Shown here one piece after another: positions 37,386 to 46,171 of a stretch of 64,000 nucleotides of DNA. The number at the start of each line of letters is the position of its first letter. The stretch's first letter is position 1. The translations under genes and the position numbers were made by a program. The DNA lies in NCBI RefSeq assembly GCF_024346585.1, contig NZ_AP024523.1, positions 1,001,001 to 1,065,000 on the forward strand, written 5' to 3'. The notes under the pieces are model-generated. The model had not been told where the DNA came from. It searched no databases and worked only from the letters and a program-made list of their open reading frames with translations. Source of the stretch: Streptococcus toyakuensis (lineage in GTDB: Bacteria; Bacillota; Bacilli; Lactobacillales; Streptococcaceae).

Positions 37386-38388
37386 TTTTGTTCATAAGCT
37401 CCTTCATTTGTCTTTTGTGAGTCAACTTTCTAAATTTACTCCATCCTTTATACAGAAACTGATACACTGGATGAGTAATCGTTAAAAAATATTTTGGCGC
37501 TATGAAATACATTCTTAGTAAACGGTATTTTCGAACAACTTCTTGAGATTGCTTCGCAATAAAAGCAGACTCCTTTATAAAATTCTCATACAAACTAACA
37601 CAAGGACTCTTCTTCGTAATGCCATCTCTGTAATAATGACTAACCCCTAGATAAAACATAAAGTATCCAATATACGGTAATAAATATGCATCATCTTGGA
37701 AGGATGCTATTAATTGATTTCCAACTTTAAAAATATCTAAATTTTTCTCATTAAAAGAAGTTGTCATAGTACTATTCGGACTAAATCGGTAATAATACCC
37801 AGTTAAATCAACAACTACCATTTTTCGAATATTTTTTAAAAAATTAATTCCTGTATAAACATCCTCGTAAATAACACCTTCTAAAAATGGAACTTTTTCA
37901 ATAATTTCTCTTCTATATAATTTTGCACATGGGGAATAATTCACTTCTTTAAGTGCTATACATTTAATAATGGTTGCCGTTGAATTACCTTCGAAAATAA
38001 CTCGAATCGGTTTATTTTTATGCAATTCTTCTTGATTGCGAACAAGACTACATTCTACTAAATCCACATCCGCCTTCATATAGGATAGTAATACGTCTAG
38101 TATATTTGCTTTAATGACATCATCACTATCGACAAACATGATATATTCACCAAGGGATTCTTTTACGCCATGATTTCTGGCTACACTTTGACCTTGATTT
38201 TTTTGATTGATCAATCGGAAACGCTTATCTGTTTGGCAAAAATACTCACAAATAGCTTGGGAGCCATCTGTTGAACCATCATTGACTAAAATGACTTCTA
38301 TATCTTGATAGGTTTGCTTTCGAATACTTTCTAGACATTCTTCCAGATATTCTTCCACGTTATAAACTGGAACGATTAAGCTAATCAT
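37378..38388 (-). CDS. GT2 glycosyltransferase (second of four tandem paralogues)
   Basis: 336 residues. Same architecture: SLIVPVYNVEEYLEECLESI, NDGSTDGSQAICEYF, FVDSDDVIKAN. The C-terminal half (VIYEDVYTGINFLKNIRKMV) is divergent. The 5' end shares 106 consecutive identical bases with the third paralogue, pointing to recent duplication or gene conversion. No lesion seen. It presumably adds a sugar of the repeat unit. Confidence 0.85.
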   Translation of the reverse strand: MISLIVPVYNVEEYLEECLESIRKQTYQDIEVILVNDGSTDGSQAICEYFCQTDKRFRLINQKNQGQSVARNHGVKESLGEYIMFVDSDDVIKANILDVLLSYMKADVDLVECSLVRNQEELHKNKPIRVIFEGNSTATIIKCIALKEVNYSPCAKLYRREIIEKVPFLEGVIYEDVYTGINFLKNIRKMVVVDLTGYYYRFSPNSTMTTSFNEKNLDIFKVGNQLIASFQDDAYLLPYIGYFMFYLGVSHYYRDGITKKSPCVSLYENFIKESAFIAKQSQEVVRKYRLLRMYFIAPKYFLTITHPVYQFLYKGWSKFRKLTHKRQMKELMNKND

Positions 38389-38427
38389 AAAACAGCTTCC
38401 TTCTCATTCATTTTTATTCATCTGAAT

Positions 38428-39393
38428 TTACTTTCTAATTCCATTTTTTAGTTTCCACAAAAAATGATAAACAGGGAAAATGATCGAATTATAATATTTT
38501 GGACAAATATTATAGAGGCGAATCATACGCGAACTTTTTGCAAGCTCAGGATTTTTCTTGGTGATAGTTACATAGTCGGCTAATTTCTGATTATAGACAT
38601 CTGCATATGGATTTCCTTTTTGGATATAGTCTTGATAATGCATGGTTGCTACATGAACTAGGAAGCTGCCAATGTAAGGAAGAAGTTCTTCCCTATCAGA
38701 ATATAAGTCTATTAATTGGTCACTGACTGTAAAGATATCTAAATTTTTAGGAGTAAAGGTTCGATGCATGATACTAGCTTGATGTTGTCGATAATAATAA
38801 CCTTTATAATCAATCTTAATGATTTTTCGAATATATTTTAACATTCCAATTCCACAATAAACATCTTCAAAAATCACCCCATCTATATAAGGAACAGCTT
38901 CAACAATTGATCTTCTATAAAGTTTTGTAACTGCATTAACATTTAAAACATGTTTAGGGAAAATTTTTACTGCTTCTTGAGAGTTCCCTTCGAATAGAAT
39001 ACTTGGTTCTTTAAAACTTTTAGCAAGAAATTCCTCGTTAGATACGGTAAACTGACTTTCCACAATATCTACGTCTTCACGCATATAGTGCATTAAGGTT
39101 TCTAAATAGTTCGCTAGAATCATGTCATCACTATCCACAAATACAATAAACTCTCCTCTTGAAGCTGCTACACCAGTATTTCGTGCAGCGCTCAATCCTT
39201 GATTTTCTTGATTCAACAAGTGAAAGCGACGATTCTCTTTACAATAACGTTCACAAATAGCTTTTGATCCATCTGTTGAACCATCATTGACTAAAAGGAC
39301 TTCAAAGTCTGTGTAGGTTTGGTTTTGAATGCTGTCTAAACATTCTTCCAGATAAGTTTCTACATTATAAACAGGTACGATTACACTAATCAT
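38428..39393 (-). CDS. GT2 glycosyltransferase (first of four tandem paralogues)
   Basis: 321 residues. SVIVPVYNVETYLEECLDSI, VLLVNDGSTDGSKAICERYC, FVDSDDMILANY and the shared GT2 C-terminal block VIFEDVYCGIGMLKYIRK, then YKGYYYRQHQASIMHRTF. The most divergent of the four in its N-terminal half. Lies 14 bases after the glycerophosphotransferase gene. Intact. Confidence 0.85.
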   Translation of the reverse strand: MISVIVPVYNVETYLEECLDSIQNQTYTDFEVLLVNDGSTDGSKAICERYCKENRRFHLLNQENQGLSAARNTGVAASRGEFIVFVDSDDMILANYLETLMHYMREDVDIVESQFTVSNEEFLAKSFKEPSILFEGNSQEAVKIFPKHVLNVNAVTKLYRRSIVEAVPYIDGVIFEDVYCGIGMLKYIRKIIKIDYKGYYYRQHQASIMHRTFTPKNLDIFTVSDQLIDLYSDREELLPYIGSFLVHVATMHYQDYIQKGNPYADVYNQKLADYVTITKKNPELAKSSRMIRLYNICPKYYNSIIFPVYHFLWKLKNGIRK

Positions 39394-39407
39394 TCTTTAT
39401 CCTAACC

Positions 39408-40517
39408 TTATTTCCTTAATCCAATTTCATCCAAAAGTGTCTTTGTAAAATCTTTTTGAATGGCATTTACCTTGTTATTGACTTTTTTTCGTTCGTCAAT
39501 ATAAGGATCTTCAGATTTCATGACATTCTCTAGAAAGTCTAATAAGTCATGCGAATCACGAATGACACTTCCCACCATTAAACTCTTCACATCTTCAAAC
39601 ACAAAGCCTCTTTTTTCCTTGTATTCCTCATAATCATTAATCGTAAATGCAACTGGCCTATTTAATAAATAATAATCTAAAAATACTGAAGAATAATCTG
39701 TAATCAATGCACTGGTTGTTCCTAAAAAGGTATATAAAGTCCCATATTGCTCACTAATGATATCTTCTGTCAATAGATGAATCGTCGAAGCATTCATTTC
39801 AAATTTCAACTGAGATTCCTCAAGAGGATGGAGTTTAATATAAAGTTGATAGCCATAGTTTGAGAGTAGTTCTTCAATGTTTTTAAAATCCTCTTCTTCT
39901 AATGAAAAAATCAATGCTGCTTGGCTATCATGATAGTTTTTAGAATTACGGTAGGTTGGCATCCAGATAATTTTCTTCTCTTCTTTCTCTTTAAAGAGTT
40001 CATCATTTCGAATATTACCAACAAGAAGCATCTGCTCGTCTTTAGCATTAAAGGCTGCTTTCATAATTGGAGTAAATAAATCTGAAGAAGAGACTAATTT
40101 TGTAAAGAAATTATAGTCAATCTTTTCCATGCCAACTTCAAGATTGCCAATTTTTTTCAAGGGCATTCCATGCCACAAGTTGACAACCATCTGCTTTGAA
40201 GCAGGCTTTACAGGATACTTGCCAAAAGAATAGAAAAAATATTTAGATGTTAAAAAATAAAAGAAACCTCGATAAATTGAAACATACTTTATATCATTCT
40301 CTTTTTCTAAATGATAAAAATCATTTGAAGCACAAACGATCTCATATGTTTCCTGATAGTCATTATCCACTAAATAGTGATAAAGTGTTCTAAGATTATC
40401 TCTGAACCCCCAATTAGAATAGAGAACAATTCTGTTCCTTTTCTTGGGAATCATTTTATTTATTTTATAAGTAAAATCACTTACTTTGAACAGTAAGGGT
40501 TTTAAATAGTTGATCAT
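39408..40517 (-). CDS. CDP-glycerol glycerophosphotransferase (TagB/TagF-like)
   Basis: 369 residues. Family motifs are VNLWHGMPLKKIG, MLLVGNIRNDELF and the C-terminal TDYSSVFLDYYLLNRPVAF with the catalytic SS/D region. It transfers glycerol phosphate from CDP-glycerol, here probably to a sugar of the repeat unit. The donor is made by the cytidylyltransferase encoded two genes upstream. The size suits a single-residue transferase better than a long TagF polymerase. Overlaps the preceding GT4 gene by 4 bases. Confidence 0.85.
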   Translation of the reverse strand: MINYLKPLLFKVSDFTYKINKMIPKKRNRIVLYSNWGFRDNLRTLYHYLVDNDYQETYEIVCASNDFYHLEKENDIKYVSIYRGFFYFLTSKYFFYSFGKYPVKPASKQMVVNLWHGMPLKKIGNLEVGMEKIDYNFFTKLVSSSDLFTPIMKAAFNAKDEQMLLVGNIRNDELFKEKEEKKIIWMPTYRNSKNYHDSQAALIFSLEEEDFKNIEELLSNYGYQLYIKLHPLEESQLKFEMNASTIHLLTEDIISEQYGTLYTFLGTTSALITDYSSVFLDYYLLNRPVAFTINDYEEYKEKRGFVFEDVKSLMVGSVIRDSHDLLDFLENVMKSEDPYIDERKKVNNKVNAIQKDFTKTLLDEIGLRK

Positions 40518-41593
40518 TCTCTTTTTAAACCTTGCTTATAAATTTCTTTTAAATTTTGAACATTTTCTTCAATATCAAACTGCTTTAGGTGTTCATTTAG
40601 CTGTCGTTGTTTCTTCTTGATAGGCGCCTTTTTTATGTAGTTTACCCATTTAGCCTTATCTAGAGGCATGGCTGTGCAAAGTTCACTAACGATCTGAGTT
40701 GTTGGATCAATCGTTTCATTCATGAGAATATCGACTCCAGAACACTGAGCCTCTACCAGCACGATTGGGAAACCTTCATACAAAGAAGGAAAGGCAAAGA
40801 TATCAAAGGCTGAATAAAACTTATGAACATCTTCTCTTTTTCCTGTAAAGATGATATTCTTCACTTCCTTACTTTTCTCTTCTAAAATGGCACGATCTGG
40901 ACCTTCACCAACAAAGACAAAGGTAACGTCAGGTAATTCTTTAGCAACTTCAATCAAAAAACTCTGATTCTTGAAAGGATTTAAAATACCAATCATCCCT
41001 ACTACTTTTTGATGTTCAGCTATATGAAACTCTTTGCGAATCTCTTCTCGAAAAGTCGGAGAAAAGCGATACTTATCGATGTCAATTGCATTTGGAAGGA
41101 TTTGAAAGGATTTCTTTCCAAATATCTTCAGTCCAGCTAATTGGCCACAAGAGACACGATGGGTCGCATTTTTCAAAGCCAAAAAGACCAAAAATCGATT
41201 GCGAATACTTTTCAACCAAGTATCTGAAAATTGGCTACTATGATTGTGGTAAATCCTAACTGGGACACCATTTTTTCGAGCATAGTAATTATGTATAAAA
41301 GCGGTTATAGGATTATGGACATGGAGAATGTCAATCTTATTCCTTTCATAAAATTGTCGGCACTCTCTCGCATAGGCAAATAGTTTAGAAATCTGTAGGG
41401 CAGGAAATACAATGCGTTTGATTTCTTTTTCATCTAGGTATTGATTAAATGGGAAATGAGCGTCGCCATTTGACTCGCCAACCATATATTCAAATTCTTG
41501 ATCATCAGTTGGGATATGATTCTTTATAAAACTTTGTACCCCGCTCATGGTATTCCTTACACCACCTGTTACATGTATGACTTGATATTTCAT
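40514..41593 (-). CDS. Glycosyltransferase family 4
   Basis: 359 residues, GT-B fold. N-terminal VIHVTGGVRNTMSGVQSFI and C-terminal IFAFPSLYEGFPIVLVEAQC with the EX7E motif; GEGPDRAILEE lies between. It resembles EpsF/CpsF-like enzymes of streptococcal polysaccharide loci. Located between the two glycerol-phosphate genes; both neighbours abut or overlap it, so it is cotranscribed. Sugar specificity unknown. Confidence 0.85.
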   Translation of the reverse strand: MKYQVIHVTGGVRNTMSGVQSFIKNHIPTDDQEFEYMVGESNGDAHFPFNQYLDEKEIKRIVFPALQISKLFAYARECRQFYERNKIDILHVHNPITAFIHNYYARKNGVPVRIYHNHSSQFSDTWLKSIRNRFLVFLALKNATHRVSCGQLAGLKIFGKKSFQILPNAIDIDKYRFSPTFREEIRKEFHIAEHQKVVGMIGILNPFKNQSFLIEVAKELPDVTFVFVGEGPDRAILEEKSKEVKNIIFTGKREDVHKFYSAFDIFAFPSLYEGFPIVLVEAQCSGVDILMNETIDPTTQIVSELCTAMPLDKAKWVNYIKKAPIKKKQRQLNEHLKQFDIEENVQNLKEIYKQGLKRE

Positions 41594-41594
41594 C

Positions 41595-41993
41595 CTAGTT
41601 TCCTTGATTCAAATCATTCTTTATCTTAGAGGTTGAAATTTCTTTTGTTCGTGGTAGGTAAACAACCTCTATCCCCATATCACTTAAATAATCAAACTTG
41701 CCCTGCCAATCATCTCCAATGACAAAGACATCAGCATGATACTTTTCGATGTCTGAGATTTTTTGATCCCAATTTTCTTCTGGTATGACAAGATCCACAT
41801 ATCTGATAGCCTCTAATAGCGATTTTCTTTTTTCGTAATCGAAATAACATTCTTTATTTTTTTCTAGTCTATTAAATTCATTGGTGGATAATCCTACAAT
41901 CAAATAATCTCCCAAAGCTTTTGCCCTTTTTAAGAGATTAATATGACCATAATGCAATAAATCAAATGTTCCGTATGTAATGACTCTCTTCAT
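41595..41993 (-). CDS. tagD: Glycerol-3-phosphate cytidylyltransferase
   Basis: 132 residues. Nucleotidyltransferase motifs YGTFDLLHYGHINLLKRAK (HxGH as HYGH) and ISTSKIK (RTEGISTT-like) are present. Makes CDP-glycerol from CTP and glycerol-3-phosphate, here for the glycerophosphotransferase at 39408-40517. Its start overlaps the end of the frameshifted GT2 gene by 4 bases, so its translation may be coupled to that gene. Confidence 0.93.
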   Translation of the reverse strand: MKRVITYGTFDLLHYGHINLLKRAKALGDYLIVGLSTNEFNRLEKNKECYFDYEKRKSLLEAIRYVDLVIPEENWDQKISDIEKYHADVFVIGDDWQGKFDYLSDMGIEVVYLPRTKEISTSKIKNDLNQGN

Positions 41994-42824
41994 ATCTTCC
42001 TAACCACCTCTACATCTTCTCTCATTTTTTTCCTATAGACCCATTTCCTAACTGAATTCGGAAGAATTCGAACCGCATTACGAAGGAAAATATTTCTAAG
42101 AAATTCTACTAGACTAATGTCTCTTCTACGATAAAAATCTAATTGGAGCATAAAGTCCGTCTTTACATACAAGAAACCGCCTCTACGCAGATAGCTAGAA
42201 TCGTTAGTCTGCATGACAACCAAGGGATCCTGGATATTCAAAAAATCCTTGGTTGGATTATCGTGTAACAATCTCATTGTGAGGTCATAATCCTCTAGAT
42301 AGCGGAACTTACGATAATTACCAGCCTTCAAGATATATTTTTTTTTCATCATACTCGATGGATTATTAAAGGGATTTCTCATTTTCGAATATTGACGAAT
42401 TTCGGCTGTAGTTTCTGGTACTTTCTTTAAGGCGGTAAACTCTGTATTTTTCTCTAGGATATTGGAACCAACCATGATGAGGTTGGGATTTTTTTCAAAG
42501 GCTACTGCTTGCTTTTCAAACCTTGTTTCTAGAGAATAATCATCACTGTCCATTCTAGCAATGAATTCTGTTTGGCATTGATTGACTCCAAAGAGAGAGG
42601 CTGGTCCTGAGCCTAAATTTTCAGGTAAATGAAAAACTTTTAAAATCGGAATCTCTCTCTGCAACTTTTGGATTTCTATTTCTAACTCTTCAGTCAATTC
42701 GCCATCACAAACTAAAATGATTTCTGTCGGTTTAAGGGTCTGCTGATAAGAACTTAGTAAACTTTTCCTTAAATTGCTAGGAGTCTCTTTTTTTATAGAC
42801 TGTCGTTAGAACTGAAAATTTCAT
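41990..42824 (-). pseudogene. GT2 glycosyltransferase with an A7-tract frameshift at its start
   Basis: ATG 42824 follows GGAG and reads MKFSVLTTVYKK, then stops soon after an A7 run (42788-42794). With six A it would continue ETPSNLRKSLLSSYQQTLKP and join the long open frame (NLGSGPASLFGVNQC, then ARMDSDDYSLETRF and RYLEDYDLTMRLL). The intact form would have about 277 residues, a normal GT2. Slippage on the A7 tract could restore some product. A truncated start inside the second frame would miss the nucleotide-binding strand. Confidence 0.8.
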
Positions 42825-42840
42825 TTTATAACTCCTAAAC

Positions 42841-43941
42841 CTAATTTCCAAATAACCAATCTACAATAACTGAACGGTAGGTAACGACATGGTACCAGTC
42901 AGCTTTAAAATAAACAATGACTAGAAAGATTGAAGCGTAAACCAATATCATCAAATAAAATAAAATCCATTGAACTTTTTTGTCACCTATTTTAGATAAA
43001 ATCATAGGGATATATAGGCAAATAAAGGGGGTAAAATAGTGTGCGAATCTGCCAAAAAGACTTGTTTGCAAAGTTGACGCAGTAAATAAAAAGGAGATAA
43101 AGAACAAAGTTCTTATAAATTCTTCTTCAGTCGATAACTTCTGTTTTCTAATCACTAATTCACCAAAGATCAGAACGATACCATACCAAATTGTTAAAAA
43201 TACAGGTGCCCATTTATTGCTTTCCAAAAACCATGATGACTCCAGATAGGAAGTATACTGGGGAAAGAAAGAAATAAAGATAGTTGCAATTTGTTTGATA
43301 AAAGGTAAGATGATTAGAAATACAAGAAACACAAATTGATATATTCTTTTGTTTAAAACGATTTTTTTAAGAGGGAAAAACAAGAGGCAGACGATACCAG
43401 ATGTATGAAATAAGGGAGTTAGTAAGATAAATACCCATGCTAAAATCTTCTTGTTTTTTACTACGTAGTGAAACCCTAAAAAACTTAAAGCGATTGCTAG
43501 ACCTTGCCTGATATTTGATAAAGAATAAAAAAAGAGTCCTAACGAGCTGAAGTAAATCAGTAAACTCATGTAAACATTTTTAGAATGCTTATAAAGCACA
43601 AGAAACCAGGCAATTAAAGTTATAAAGGCATAAGAAAATAATAAAAATGGATAGTGCTCACTAAAGTTTCTTAGAAAAATATTACTTACTAAATAACCAA
43701 GTTCAAATCGAGAACGAAATAGATTTGATAAATCCGGAAGTTGTAAATGATTCGATTCAAAAATATGGATATAAGTTCCTAAGTCTCCTCCGACGCTAGA
43801 AGTACGAAAACCCGCAATGATTAAAAAAAAGAAAAAAGTCGGAAGAACAAGGAAACCTAATTCTTTTGCTTTATCCTCATATTTCAATGAGAAAAAGGCA
43901 AGAAAAGAGACATAGACGAACATTAAAAGATAGATTGTCAT
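42841..43941 (-). CDS. wzy: Wzy-type polysaccharide polymerase (EpsG family)
   Basis: 366 residues with about ten hydrophobic segments and short charged loops, including a periplasmic loop after FRTSSVGGDLGTYIHIFE. This layout and the segment SNIRQGLAIALSFLGFH fit the EpsG-like polymerase family. It joins flipped repeat units outside the membrane. I chose ATG 43941 because AGGAG lies seven bases upstream. It lies 30 bases after wze. Sequence is not diagnostic for the linkage. Confidence 0.8.
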   Translation of the reverse strand: MTIYLLMFVYVSFLAFFSLKYEDKAKELGFLVLPTFFFFLIIAGFRTSSVGGDLGTYIHIFESNHLQLPDLSNLFRSRFELGYLVSNIFLRNFSEHYPFLLFSYAFITLIAWFLVLYKHSKNVYMSLLIYFSSLGLFFYSLSNIRQGLAIALSFLGFHYVVKNKKILAWVFILLTPLFHTSGIVCLLFFPLKKIVLNKRIYQFVFLVFLIILPFIKQIATIFISFFPQYTSYLESSWFLESNKWAPVFLTIWYGIVLIFGELVIRKQKLSTEEEFIRTLFFISFLFTASTLQTSLFGRFAHYFTPFICLYIPMILSKIGDKKVQWILFYLMILVYASIFLVIVYFKADWYHVVTYRSVIVDWLFGN

Positions 43942-43971
43942 TTTTTCTCTCCTGCCTTTCAAATAGTTAGT

Positions 43972-44625
43972 TTAATAATAGTAATAATAGGTGTCTTTAT
44001 GTGAATCCATTTTATTCATTATCACACCAAGTAGTCTAGCTCCAACATGGTCTAATCTTCTTTTTGCTTCTATTATTTGTCGTCGTTTTGATTTTTTGAT
44101 ATCTACTACCAGAAGGGTAGCATCCGAAATACTGGCTAAAACTTGGGCATCAGTTGCTGCTAGCAAGGGAGGTGTATCGATAATGACATAGTCATAAAAA
44201 TCTTCAAATGCTTTAAGTGTTTCATCCATCGAAGAACTAGCTAACATCTCAGAAGGATTAGGCGGAACAGGTCCTGAAGTCAGTACATCTAAATTCACAT
44301 CATTTATCGTTAGATGATTAATGGAATCTACACCAGATCTTTTTAATAAGAAGGTGCTGAGACCCTCGGTATTACTTACCTCTGTTAATTTATGTTGGGT
44401 TGGTTTACGCATATCTGCGTCTATGATAATCACTTTTTTCCCTTGTTGAGCCAATGAGGCAGCAAGATTGATACTGACTTCACTCTTTCCTTCATTTGGG
44501 TTGGCACTTGTAACGACAATGATTTTAATATTTTTTCCAAATTCTGAGAACTGAAGATTACTCCTTAAAGTTCTAAAGGACTCAGCTACGATGGATTTAC
44601 TGTTATGAATAACTTCGATATGCAT
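43972..44625 (-). CDS. wze: Bacterial tyrosine kinase Wze (CpsD)
   Basis: 217 residues from ATG 44625, chosen over GTG 44634 for its GAGG at eight bases. BY-kinase: Walker A as SANPNEGKSEVSINLA, Walker A' VIIIDADMRKP, Walker B YVIIDTPPL, and a C-terminal tyrosine cluster YYYYY that is autophosphorylated. It controls chain length and export with Wzd and is dephosphorylated by Wzh. Its activator Wzd is interrupted here, so kinase activity may be lost. Confidence 0.93.
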   Translation of the reverse strand: MHIEVIHNSKSIVAESFRTLRSNLQFSEFGKNIKIIVVTSANPNEGKSEVSINLAASLAQQGKKVIIIDADMRKPTQHKLTEVSNTEGLSTFLLKRSGVDSINHLTINDVNLDVLTSGPVPPNPSEMLASSSMDETLKAFEDFYDYVIIDTPPLLAATDAQVLASISDATLLVVDIKKSKRRQIIEAKRRLDHVGARLLGVIMNKMDSHKDTYYYYY

Positions 44626-44626
44626 G

Positions 44627-45331
44627 TCACTCACCTCTTCTCTTTCTCTCTATAGTCGGAATCATCCCGAGAACAGGTGTTCCCACTAACTCTTCCAAGT
44701 CTTCGTAAGAATCAATCGAATCACTCAGTACATATTTGATGAAAATAACATTAAATCCTACAAAAGAAAATACTAGAATAGATACAAGAAGATTCTTCCA
44801 TAGAACGGGATAAACTGGAGAATCACTTCCCAGTGCTTCTGTAACAACTGACAAGTTGTCGCGCCCTAATCTATCTGCTGTAAATTTCTTGTACTGAGAC
44901 ACATACTCTTTAATATAACGTTCAGCTAAATTTCGATCTAGTCCTCTCACTGTTATTGTGACCAACTGAGAACCTGAGTCATTTGTTAATTTAACAGACT
45001 TGATTTTTGAAATTTCATCTGGTGATAAGCTTAATGCTTTATTGGTCTCATCTTTTACAGGGGGAAGATCTGCTATCTCTAAATAAGTCTTAGCTTGTCT
45101 TTGAAAGAGGTTTATAGCTTCAATCGTTTGCGCATCATTATTTTACCCATTTGTTTGACTTGAAGTGTTCTTCATTATGAGCTTAGAGGATACACTGTAT
45201 ATAGGAGAAATGATAAAAACAGTATATAGACCAACTGCTGTCGTCCCTACTATAGTAAATAGAAGTAAAAATAGTAGTTTGCTTTTTATCAAAGAAAAAA
45301 CTCTATTAATATTTTTATTAAAAATAGTCAT
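44627..45331 (-). pseudogene. wzd: Wzd (CpsC) chain-length regulator with an internal stop codon
   Basis: A 234-residue frame from ATG 45331 to 44627 is interrupted by TAA at 45145-45143 (codon 63, after SSQTNG). The frame continues unbroken afterwards (NNDAQTIEAINLFQRQAKTY and so on). The first transmembrane helix (LLFLLLFTIVGTTAVGLY) is before the stop and the second (LVSILVFSFVGFNVIFI) after it. A single A-to-T change of AAA to TAA would explain it. Wzd is the membrane partner of Wze. Confidence 0.85.
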
Positions 45332-45373
45332 ATTATTGTTTGTTTCCTTTTATTTATTTTTTCTTTCTTAGAA

Positions 45374-45948
45374 CTACCTAGATCCGTTCCCGGTAACCAT
45401 CACTTTAATTGTTTTTAATAGTATAAGAAAATCTAACTTGATACTTTCGTGATTGATATAGAATAGATCGTAGACTAATTTATCTTTAGGAGTTAATTCA
45501 TAACCACCATTTACTTGAGCCATCCTGTGATTCCTGGGCGGACAGCTAAACGTTCATTAAAATTAGGGATATCTTTCAAAAATTCATTGATAAACTCTGG
45601 TCGTTCTGGTCGTGGTCCAATAATGGACATCTCACCTTTAATTACATTAATGATTTGTGGTAATTCATCAATTCGTGTTTTACGAATAAAACGTCCAACT
45701 TTTGTAATGCGTGTATCATTTTTGCTCGCCCATTTATGACCATTCTTTTCAGCATCTTGATACATGGATCGGAGTTTATAAATTGAAAAACTTTGTCCAT
45801 TTAAACCAATTCGTTCTTGTATATAAATAGGATTACCACTTGATTCGATTACAATAAAGATACATGCTATTAAACAAATCGGGATAATTAATAGTAATGA
45901 GGGTATAGAAATTAGAAGACCTATAATTCTCTTAATTCTCCTATACAT
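45374..45948 (-). pseudogene. Short priming sugar-phosphate transferase, frameshifted near the C-terminus
   Basis: PglC/EpsE-like short phosphoglycosyl transferase. From ATG 45948 (MYRRIKRIIG), a membrane helix is followed by KLRSMYQDAEKNGHKWA, TRIDELPQIINVIKGEMS and IGPRPERPEF, then AVRPGITGW. One C is missing near 45520-45521 on the plus strand, so the frame ends GWLK. With it, the protein reads GWAQVNGGYELTPKDKLVYD and runs to a stop at 45374. It would transfer the first sugar phosphate to undecaprenyl phosphate. The catalytic core is before the break, so partial activity cannot be excluded. An upstream in-frame ATG at 46020 lies inside the attenuator leader. Confidence 0.8.
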
Positions 45949-45965
45949 AAGCATCATTCTCCTAG

Positions 45966-46001
45966 AAAAAACTAAGGCGCACACATATATATGCGTGCGC
46001 C
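45966..46001 (-). terminator. Attenuator-like terminator in the leader of the priming transferase
   Basis: A 26-base near-palindrome (45976-46001) with arms GGCGCACGCATAT / ATATGTGTGCGCC on the minus strand. It pairs fully with one G-U, then TTAGTTTTTT follows, ending just before the AGGAG of the gene. The plus strand would have an A-C mismatch instead, so the structure suits minus-strand RNA. An upstream TATATATATATGC can pair with its 5' arm as an antiterminator. Confidence 0.7.
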
Positions 46002-46097
46002 ACTCACTACGTTGATGCATATATATATAGTCCTGAGTATAAAAAGCTAGAACTAATAAAAATATGTATATTTACCAAGAATTAAATCATACAGTTC

Positions 46098-46126
46098 AAT
46101 ATAACATAAAAAAATAAGATTTTCAA
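46098..46126 (-). promoter_or_regulatory. Promoter ahead of the priming transferase leader
   Basis: On the minus strand TTGAAA (46126-46121) and TATATT (46103-46098) are separated by 17 bases, with a TG one base before the -10. It predicts a leader of about 140 bases and separate control of the locus downstream of wzh. Confidence 0.65.
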
Positions 46127-46171
46127 GCTTACGTGATTAAAATACAGGAAATATACCTAAATTAAATGTTG

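Noticed and set aside
35442..39393. CRISPR-like regular repetition in the GT2 array
   Set aside because: The repetition comes from paralogous coding sequence about 1 kb apart, not short direct repeats with spacers.
45165..45371. Plus-strand frame opposite wzd
   Set aside because: It is antisense to the Wzd membrane helix; hydrophobicity is a by-product.
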